From Synchiropus splendidus (lineage: Eukaryota > Chordata > Actinopteri > Syngnathiformes > Callionymidae): 64,000 bases of DNA. The notes under the pieces are model-generated. The model did not search any database, was not told the DNA's origin, and worked only from the letters and a program-made list of their open reading frames with translations. The stretch is taken from the NCBI RefSeq assembly GCF_027744825.2, contig NC_071334.1, positions 918,606 to 982,605 of the forward strand, given 5' to 3'. The position numbers and the translations under genes are program-made. Below are positions 55,901-64,000 of the stretch, in pieces (the first letter of the stretch is position 1; the number at the start of each line of letters is the position of its first letter).

Positions 55901-57291
55901 GGTTCTTCTCCTTCAGACGGACTCATAGATCTGATGCACACATGTTCCACATGTTCATCATGTTGGAGGTGTTTGAATGTTCTTACTGCTCCACAGACGC
56001 TGGGCCAGATCCTCCTCCTCCATGTTCCTCAGCAGGTGAACTGTGATCTTCAGGAATTCTTCCCTGATGCTCCTCCACTGCTCCTCTTCCTCAGTCTCTG
56101 GAGGTTCTGGCTCATCTGGACCCAGAAGCCTCCAGACTCTGCTCACATAGCTGAGGAACTTCTCCTCCAGCCGCTGGAACAGAATCAGAACAGAAGAAAG
56201 TCAGATGATGGAGGATCATCTCCAGAAGGTTTGAAGTTGGATCCAGCTGAAGTGAGACTCCGCAGAAGGAACTTCTCAGATGAGAACCTTGACTCATCCA
56301 TGTTCATACCTGCCGTGCAGAGTCTGGATGTTGCTGACCACTGAGAAGCTCTGAGCTCTGATGGTCCTCTCTGAGGAGAAGAGATGAAGTCAGACAGTCA
56401 GTAAGCTCTGGTCATGTTGACGGTTCTAAACATCAGTGTGGAGACAATCAGACTAGAAGGTTCCACCCAGACCTCCAGACCGGACCATCTTAAGACAAAC
56501 ATGAGCCTGGAGGAACATCATCTCACCTCTCCTCCGGAGACTCTTCAGCTTTGAAGTTAATCACGATATCCTTGGAGACATGACTCTTCAGAGAGTCACA
56601 GCAGAGTCCAGACTCTTCTGGTTCCTGATGGATCCTGATGGAAACACAACTCTGATCAACTCTCACGTCCTGTTATTCACCAGCTGACCACTAGGTGTCC
56701 TCACACTGCTGCAGCCGTCCCTCTCTGGACTACAACTGTGAACGCATGAACATTTGAGGGTCAGAATTGTGTCTGTCTGTGTCGCCCCCTGCTGGTGTGG
56801 TGAGTCACTACAGTGTATCGTGGACAGAAGTGATGTGACACGTGTGCAGGTGAGGACGTGGTCACTTTCCTGGTCAAGAGGAGACACACCTGTGTTTTCA
56901 TGAGTCACTGTGTCTGTGTGGAGCTGAGAGTCTCACACTTGGACCTTCTCACCTCGGAGCTGAAGACTCCGCTCCTCCTCTGAAGTCAATATGTCTAGAC
57001 ACGGAGCGATCACTCTTCAGAGACACACAGCTGGGTCCAGGTCCAGGTCCAGGTCCAGGTCCAGGTCCAGGTCCAGGTCCAGGTCCAGGTCCAGGTGCTT
57101 GTGGCTGCAGCTCAGATCTTCAACACAGAAGGTGAAGTGAGAATGAGGATGGAGGAGAGACAGGAGCTCTGACCTGGAGGACAGTCCTCATCTCACCTCT
57201 GAGCTTTGCTCCCAGCTCCTTTAGAGGGGGGGTCTCCCTCCTCTCTGCCCCGAGTCTCAGCAGAGGCGTCACCTTCACACAAACACAACAT
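49932..57291 (-). CDS. NLR family receptor, NLRC3-like (FISNA-NACHT-LRR), gene B
   Basis: Eleven phase-matched exons: 57197..57291, 56953..57117, 56527..56634, 56310..56370, 55987..56173, 53691..55497, 52590..52766, 51188..51364, 50578..50754, 50306..50479, 49932..49968. They total 3,165 bases, about 1,054 residues plus stop. Domains are as in gene [11 protein letters not shown] leader, two CVSLKSD-type motif exons (exon 3 keeps three codons, QEPEE context, that A has lost), an acidic helical exon, FISNA-NACHT-winged helix, and three standard LRR exons plus one [13 protein letters not shown] LRR exon. The last exon again ends after about 12 residues with no B30.2. The frame is open throughout. 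Probably functional and a recent paralogue of A. Confidence 0.88.
50306..52766 (-). CDS. NLR gene B, leucine-rich repeat exons (4)
   Basis: Exons 52590..52766, 51188..51364, 50578..50754 (177 bp, [13 protein letters not shown] type) and 50306..50479 (174 bp, [10 protein letters not shown] type). One standard LRR exon fewer than gene A. The 1.2-kb intron between the first two contains sequence (about 51,480-52,540) with no counterpart in A. Confidence 0.9.
53691..55497 (-). CDS. NLR gene B, FISNA-NACHT exon
   Basis: 1,807-bp exon, 9 bp longer than in A. Walker A GVAGIGKT and Walker [10 protein letters not shown] are intact. It differs from A mainly in two places: the segment after VNLL is about eight residues shorter, and the C-terminal segment after DVFDLNKY carries about a dozen extra residues (FARNESVLEYYHLSEEV context). 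Confidence 0.93.
57034..57093 (-). repeat. Hexanucleotide repeat (10 units) coding Pro-Gly in NLR B exon 2
   Basis: Ten GGTCCA units, in frame as Pro-Gly repeats directly before PSCVSLKSD. Same unit number as copy A. Confidence 0.8.
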
Positions 57292-58033
57292 GAGATTCTC
57301 TTCCATCTTCTCTTCCCTGCTGGAAGTGACTCCATCCCTCTGTTCTCCACAGCTTCTCTGAGCTGGGGTCGCGGGGGCAGCACCAGAGCAAAGAAGCCCA
57401 GCCGTCTCTCTCTCTCTCCCCAGAAGCCTCCTCACTTCTGAGGGTTGAACACAACATGAAGGTTCCACTTCTGCAGAACAGGATCTGGCAGCTGAGTTTG
57501 CCTGTTCCTGTACTACGTCAGTGAGAAACAGAAGAGCACACACTGGACCTCCTGAGGTGTGTGTGTCGGCCTGGAGTCCTCACAGCAGAGACACTAGGAC
57601 AGAAGTCAGCTCAGCTGTGCTGCACTTCAAACACCTTCATCATTGACTCACTGAGACTGAGACTGAGAGCAGAGCAGCTGCTGCTCTTCTCCACATGACG
57701 TCTGACTGTGGAGCCCTGACTGGAGCAAAGCTCCTAACTGGTAAATGTGTCGTCTGATCCAGTGACGTGTCCCTGCACCTGCAGCTGTGCAGCGTGACGA
57801 TCACCTGTGTTTGTGAGCAGATGGATGAAGGTGTGAATCCACCTGCCACGTCTGTCTGACCGGATGTTTTCAGACACCTGACTGTAGCCTGGACACGTGT
57901 GCAGTGAGTTGTGTAGTTGTGTGGCTCTCCAGCTGAGAAGAGACGGAGTCTGAACCCCTGCTGTCTGTTGTCTACCTCAGTACTCCGGCCGAGCGCGTGA
58001 CTCGACACTTACAACACAACAACATCGCTTCAC

Positions 58034-58043
58034 GTCACGTGAC
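58034..58043. promoter_or_regulatory. Palindromic E-box GTCACGTGAC upstream of NLR B
   Basis: Same perfect palindrome and same distance (about 740 bp) from the ATG as in copy A, again followed by ATTGGT. Confidence 0.45.
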
Positions 58044-58889
58044 TTGAACAGAGGCGTCTCATTGGTCAGTGCCATTCAGTGGGTCCGATGAACAGAATCA
58101 TCTTTCACTCTCACCACACTGTCAGTAGAGTGTTTTATGGAGCTGTTCAGTGCAACTGGGACCATAGAAGATGAAATACCGTTCAGATCAACTCAGATTT
58201 ACGCAGCCCAGACCTGACAAGGCAAAAATACGGCAATAAAAGCAAGTAAAACCTGCTGAGCAGATACTCATTGGAGGGAAGGAAGTACTCATTTGTGGGC
58301 ACCAACAGGCGCACCTTCTCTCGCGCCATCATCAGCGCCTCAGTTGACTGTTCTGTTCCCTCAAATGAGTGTTTTGTTCCCTTTGGTGGCCACGACTGAA
58401 TGTATTTTTGATTTCCCTGTGAGGCCCGAGGCTCCGTACAGAAGAACTGACCCCCTGTTTGTACATTGGTACGTCACAAGTGAAGTTTGCTGTGTTCACT
58501 CACTGTGTATTTTGATCAACCACTGACTGTCACTGCATCACATGCATCACAAGAAGAGCAAGCTCAAGCTGGACATCTCTTCGTCTCCCTGTCAGTGCTG
58601 AGGCGAGCTGTTTCTGTGTCAGGGGCGTCGCCATGACTCACTGGGACGCTGAGGGTCAGAGGTCACCTGCTGCTGCTGCCACACCTGTCCACAGTCCAGG
58701 TTTATCACTCTGTATCACAGTCAGCAGAGTCGTAAACTCTGACTGTGTTGAGATGAGAGCAGCTGCACCTCTGCACTGACTTGACTGTTCACTTGACTTC
58801 ACTTCCTGCTCTTTTCTTCTTTCACTCCATTCAACCAGTCGACACATTATCAGCTGAGTTTCCACCAGCACTGGAGAGTTAGTCTCTTC

Positions 58890-59095
58890 TCACTCATCCC
58901 TTCACCTCAGATCACACTCCTGATTCATCCCTTCACCTCAGGACCTCACTCCTGATTCATCCCTTCACCTCAGATCACACTCCTGATTCATCCCTTCACC
59001 TCAGGACCTCACTCCTGATTCATCCCTTCACCTCAGATCACACTCCTGATTCATCCCTTCACCTCAGACCTCACTCCTGATTCATCCCTTCACCC
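58890..59095. repeat. 31-32-bp minisatellite, short allele (copy B)
   Basis: About seven monomers of the unit that forms the 2-kb array at 11,303-13,267. Confidence 0.95.
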
Positions 59096-61310
59096 TCCAG
59101 TGTGGCCAGTCAGAAGGTCACTGACCTGTGAGCAGCTCTCCTCTGGTCCGCAGACGTGTGTCGTCCATGTTTGCAGGTGAATCTCCTCAGGTGAAGCTCA
59201 GCTCCTTCTGATCCTGAAACACACTGTGACAGAGGAACACGCCTCCGTGAGGGAGGCGGGGCGAGAGGTGAGTGTGTGTTTTCCAGAGTCCAGTTCCAGC
59301 CATGTGGTGTGTCTGTGTGTGACTCCAGACTCCTCAGCTGCTGAAATGATCCAGACCACCAGGATGAACCCAAACCCACCTGGAGCCTCAAGACGTCTCA
59401 GTGTCACTCACACCTTTGGTCCAAAGTCCACTTGACACAGAGGAGAGAATCCAGGAGTGGTGAGCAGAGCGCCAACAGGCTTCAGTTCAGAGTTCACCTG
59501 CGCCGCACCTGTCCAAAGCTCAAGCTCACGTCAGGTCAACAGCACTTCCTGTGGTGGGGACTGCTGTGGATGCATCATGTCCATGGACCGTTCCTGCGCT
59601 CATCGTCTGCTTGTTTCAAAATAGGATCAAATGTTACACATTTCGTGAGGACGACGAAGCAATGTCCAAACGTGTAGAGTTTTTCTGTATTGAAGTTCCT
59701 GCAACACAGTCACGCGTCACTGGTCTGCAGGTTCATCATTCTGATTTAACATGTTTTCACTTTCTCCAACAGCAAATACACTAACGGTCGCAATCTTTGG
59801 ACACATTTACACAGACTGCAGCCAAACGCACACTGCACACGTGACACCATAAAGATAAACCACACGCCTCTCACACACCGTCCCACGTACACCGACAACA
59901 CTAAGGTCCACTGTCATATAGTTCACCCCCACACTCACCTGCAACACAGTCACGCGTCACTGGTCTGCAGGTTCATCCTCACAACTGAGTGAGATGGACC
60001 TGCAGAGTCCACCCCAGCAGCCTTCAGCCGTCCCTGACATGCCTGACTGAATGTCTGCGCCTATTCCTGAATCTGTGCATGCATCCAAAAGCTCTTTTCA
60101 TTTGACAAAATAATACAAAACATTATAGAAATAAATCATACTAATTGAGGGGCCTCTACTTGTGAGTCCCACACAACACTGTTGACTTTTGAATTGTTTT
60201 TCCCTGAGTGTTTGTTCGATGGCCAAATCTTCAAATCTAGTCTGAGTTTTGTGTCAAAACTCATTTGTTCATTCACACATCATCTCTGTTCGTCGTGTTT
60301 TTGTCAACTAAAAGTCACAACAGTTTGGTCCAAAACTCACTGTATTTGAGTCGTGTTTCAGTCAGAACATTTCACTCCTCCTTCTTCAGATGCTTCATTG
60401 TGTATTTATTCCAGGTGACTGGTGCTGCAGGCCTCCAACACTGACTAGAAACCTGGAGCCTCTTGAGTCCGAATGAATGAATGAATCCTCAATGCAAGGT
60501 TGCTCTTCGTGTTTCGATGCTTCACCCAACAGGTCCGTGACTTCCTGCTCCGGTGAGTGTTGTTGCTCTCTCTTGACAGAGTCTGCCAGATGATGAACCT
60601 TTCTCCTCCGTGTTTTTGTGCTTCTGCGCCTGAGAATCGGCCTCAGTTGATTCTCAGGTGCCGGTCCCTGGCGCCCGACCTGTTGTCAGTGTGTTTCTGG
60701 ATTTGGCTGGAGCTTGGACTCTCTCTTGCTTCTCTGTTTGTGTCGGCGCTGCCGTTTGTGTCATCAACTCTGTTTGTGGATCTCTTTGTGTCAGCCTCTC
60801 TGGACGTCCTGCGCGTGGCTTCTCCTCTTCGTCTGAGCTCTGGTCACACAAGAGCCCACCGAGAAGCAAAGGCGGGTTTGGACACTTATTGAGTTGGGGA
60901 CAACAAAAAGGCTCTTTCACAGCAGTCCCTCAAAGACGCACCTGAGGTTACAGAGGCGACCTGGCCACGCTGCGACTCCTCCTCCTCCTCGCTCCACACT
61001 CTTGTGACAGTCATGGAGGGGAACCAAGCGCTGAGGTTGACTTTCTTCCCAGGAGCCCCGGCCAAACCAACATGGAAGCTTTGGCCCACAGAGGTGAAGA
61101 GTGCTGTCCTGCACATCTCTTGCTCCGCCCCACGCAGCGGCGGCTGCTTCACTGGAGGAACAAACAAAAGCATCAGCTCTGTCTTCACTGTGACATGAGT
61201 TGCCAGTGGCTCCTGCGCCCTGGAGGATGTGGACTGGACCTGTGGTTTCTGAGCCTGGCAAGAACGTCCTGAACAAGATGAAAACAGATGAAACTCTGAC
61301 ACCATGCAAT
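59096..61310. other. No gene recognised; contains the 40-bp direct repeat pair (copy B)
   Basis: Counterpart of 13,268-15,480. The CCTGCAACACAGTCACGCGT direct repeats are at about 59,698 and 59,938. Confidence 0.4.
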
Positions 61311-61465
61311 GTTGCATGTTGTTGACACGGACAGAGACACCACTGTTTGTCAGTGGTCTCTCTGTCTTGTTCTAGAATTCTCCACAGGTCAATCCCACAC
61401 AACACAGTTGACACACGCCCCCTAGTGGTAGAACTTATACATCCATCACATCTTCGCCCTGAAGA

Positions 61466-64000
61466 TTCCTCATAACGTTTGTACTTGGGAAAAAGTCCAA
61501 CTTGATGCTAAACAGATCTAACAAACCTTCTGAAATACAGTTCTGAAAGCAGTTTTCCACTCGCAGGTATATTTCAAAACGATACACCCGAACGTTTCAA
61601 GTGAGATTTACTACACTCCATATAAACAATCAATGTCCTCAATATGACGCCGCTGCTGCTCACTGAGCCTAACGTTTTGGTGGTCTAATTGGTCGTCCAC
61701 ATCTTGACCTTTGAGTTGGTTCCTCTCCGTTCCCGTCTCGCCTCACCGTCTCTTTCAGCGGTGTTGTCACTGGTGACGGTGCAGGTGATGGCAAGAGCCC
61801 ATCAGTATCTGCAGGAGTGCTGCTGACTTGATAGCCACCCTCCGTGTCCACAGAGCATCATCGTGGAAAAGTCACTTCTTTGGTTTTTAGCAGATGTCAG
61901 CGATTTCTCCTGCAGATGTTTCCACCTGCAGTTGACCAACCAACGATCTGGAGCTGTTGCTGTGTCTCCTCACGACTGATGCTCTCTGACTCTTCCTCTC
62001 ACTTTCTCACCTTCATTAGCTCAGCACTCATGAACGGTGGACCATCATCTGACACGACCTCGTCTGGAATCCCATGTCTTGCAAACATTGATTTTAGAGC
62101 TGTCGCCACATGTCTCTGTCAGTTCTGGAGTGTCATGACAGATGAGTGGCTCTCTAGTGTTTTTCCTCCTGAATGCATGACATACCGCACACTTCAACAC
62201 AACACCTTCAATCTCTTCTGACATATTAGGCCAGAGCACGACGTCTCTCGCCCTGTCTTTGCACTTGACTGCTCCAAGGTCAGCTTCATGTCCTCTCAGT
62301 AGCATATAGCTGCTCTCAGGCTGTTATCTGCAGCTCTTCATCAGCTGCTGTTCGTGCTCTGAATGTCTTCAGTTTCTCTTCTGTGATCGGTATTTCAGCA
62401 GTGAGTTGATGAACCTGTCGTTCATCTTCCAGTAGTTGCTCTGTTGTCTCTTTCAGGTGAGCTGGACTCAGTGCGTCAGCAGTGTCGAGGTCCTTTCCAG
62501 GCTTGTAGCTGACCCGCAGGTCACAAGGTTGTAGACTCATGAACATCCTCTGCAGTCTCGCTGGAGCTTTCTGAAGTCATGTCTCTCAGGGCTCATGGTC
62601 CGACTCCACATGTACTGTCTTGCCATAAACATATTGTTTGAACTTCTCACAACCATCGACAATGGCTCAGAGCTCTTTTTCAATCTGTGCGTATCTTTTC
62701 TGACGCTCCGTCAGTGCTCTTGAACCGTAGGCCACCGGCTGTCCATCCTGGGTTAAAACTGCTCCAAGGCCTTCTGAGCTTGCGTCCACAGACAACGTGA
62801 TGTCCTTTGTCACATCACAGTACCTGAGCACCGCAGCTTCACTCACAAGCGTCTTCAGCTTTTTAAACCTTTTCTGCTGCTCAGTCTCCCAATGCCATGC
62901 TACGTCACCTTCCAGACGTTTCCGGAGTGGCGCACTCACATCAGAGAGGTTTGGGACAAACTTTGCCAAATACTGTAGCATGCCCAGAAACCGCAGCAGA
63001 CCTGCCTTGTCTTCTGGCTCAGGCATTTCTTGTATTGCTCTGACTTTCTCCTTGTCTGGTTTCACTGCCTCTGCAGGCAGAATGTGACCAACATATGTGA
63101 TTTCCATCTTTCTACATTTGCATTTGTCTGTGTTTAACTTGAGGTTGATGCTTCGGATCCTGTCCATCAGCGCTCTCCGTCTCATGTCATGCTGTTTTTC
63201 ATCTTCTCCCCACACCCAGATATCATCCACTACCTTCACCACTCCTTCCAAACCCTCCAGTCTCTGTGCAATGTACTTCTGGAACACTTCCGGAGCTGAC
63301 GATGTTCCAAAGGGAAGTGGCAGGAAGAGGTCACGTCCATACGGGGTGTTAAACGTGCATAACTCGGAGCTCTCCTCCTCCAACTGCACTTGCCAGACGC
63401 CATGACTGGCGTCCACTACAGAGAAAACCATCTCTGCGATGATGATCTCTTCAGCTGTGCGTAGAGGATAGTGTTCTCCCTTCTTAGTGTGTTAGGCTTC
63501 ACCACAGGGACCATGCTGTTGACCCAGGCTGTGGGCTCATTCTGCTCGACGATGACTCCAAGATCTTCCATCCTGTTTTCCAGTTCTGCTTCCACTCTGT
63601 CTGTCAATGCTCTCGGCACTTTCCTTGGCGGGTGAATGAGTGGGGTGACGTCTGGAGTGAGCTGGATGTGATGCACTCCTGGCACACACCCTCACCCAGC
63701 AAAAACACCCTCACATTCATTCAGTAGGTCACTACTGTCTTTTCCATTTACACTGCACACTGGCTTGATCAGTCGGAGTTTGGAGCAGGATTCTCTTCCC
63801 AGAACAGCAGGTCAGTCTCTCGGTTCCAGCTCAAATTCTTTGTCTTTGTAGTCACACTTGAGTTTTGTCTGGCCTTTCGTCGCGATCATGCGTCCAGAAT
63901 AAGTGACTAGCTCACATCCAGACGTCTGCAGTCCAGCCTCATTGTTTGTGATTCTCTTCAAGTCTCTCGCTGACAGCACAGTGCACCTGTGTCCACCTGT
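61466..64000 (-). pseudogene. Ty3/Gypsy pol remnant, copy B, extending to protease
   Basis: Counterpart of 15,640-18,061. The RT core and RNase H form one open frame here (63,431-62,667), with VVDDIWVWG and LSVDASSEGLGAVL. The RT N-terminal part is 63,685-63,416. Beyond the duplication edge the minus strand of 63,840-64,000 reads an aspartic-protease start (VDTGA, then RRITNNEAGL, ELVTYSGRM), so upstream pol continues past the window. Integrase traces at 62,305-62,045 lack about 85 bp relative to copy A. Stops remain, so the element is inactive. Confidence 0.85.

Larger units (their letters stand above)
46472..63799. repeat. Segmental duplication, copy B (NLR gene unit)
   Basis: Direct repeat of 1-18,061. 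At the left end the offset is exactly 46,471. Homology probably extends left of 46,472, but the window starts inside copy A so this cannot be seen. Copy B retains an uninterrupted gypsy pol across the point where copy A stops, so B has the more ancestral right edge. Confidence 0.95.

Noticed and set aside
1..64000. tRNA, rRNA or known microRNA genes
   Set aside because: No cloverleaf-type sequence with A/B boxes and no rRNA-like sequence was noticed; not searched computationally.

Overview
The window is eukaryotic nuclear DNA, most likely from a percomorph-type teleost fish. The evidence is a spliced minus-strand NLR immune-receptor gene of the fish-expanded NLRC3-like class (FISNA + NACHT exon, then phase-matched 174/177-bp LRR exons), a dense load of fish-type transposons (Ty3/Gypsy, L1-like, RTE-like and CR1/L2-like LINEs, hAT-like, KDZ and THAP DNA transposons), and minisatellites. 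I saw no bacterial operon structure, rRNA or tRNA.

Layout. (1) 1-18,061 is copy A of a segmental duplication. It holds a gypsy gag remnant (+), LINE tails, the NLR gene A (2,702-9,691, minus), its upstream region with a 2-kb minisatellite (11.3-13.27 kb), and a broken gypsy pol (15.8-18.06 kb, minus). (2) 18,071-37,444 is a giant KDZ-type DNA transposon with composite terminal inverted repeats of about 1.9 kb. Its left repeat is split by a young Ty3/Gypsy element (19,495-25,232). Its interior carries a spliced transposase pseudogene (31.3-35.0 kb, minus) whose catalytic core appears deleted, a second unrecognised Cys-bearing spliced gene (27.4-28.9 kb, minus), and an RTE-like LINE tail. (3) 37,445-45,390 holds two copies of a broken L1-like LINE plus a shared upstream block, offset by about 4.5 kb and separated by a 1.2-kb DNA transposon. 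(4) 45.48-46.15 kb is a THAP-domain transposon relic, followed by an LTR end, PBS and gag remnant. (5) 46,472-63,799 is copy B of the duplication, containing NLR gene B (49,932-57,291, minus). The gypsy pol runs past the duplication edge to the end of the window and shows its protease there.

The two NLR genes can each be assembled from ATG to stop with matching splice phases: about 1,107 codons in A and 1,054 in B. Both have two N-terminal motif exons, a coiled N-terminal exon, FISNA-NACHT-winged-helix, and LRRs (5 exons in A, 4 in B). Both end in a very short last exon with no B30.2 domain. They are expected to be cytosolic innate sensors. The rest of the window is transposon-derived. The most unusual part is the KDZ element. 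Its inverted repeats repeat a promoter-like module (a GTCACGTGAC-type E-box followed by ACATGGCGG), and the same palindromic E-box lies upstream of both NLR genes.
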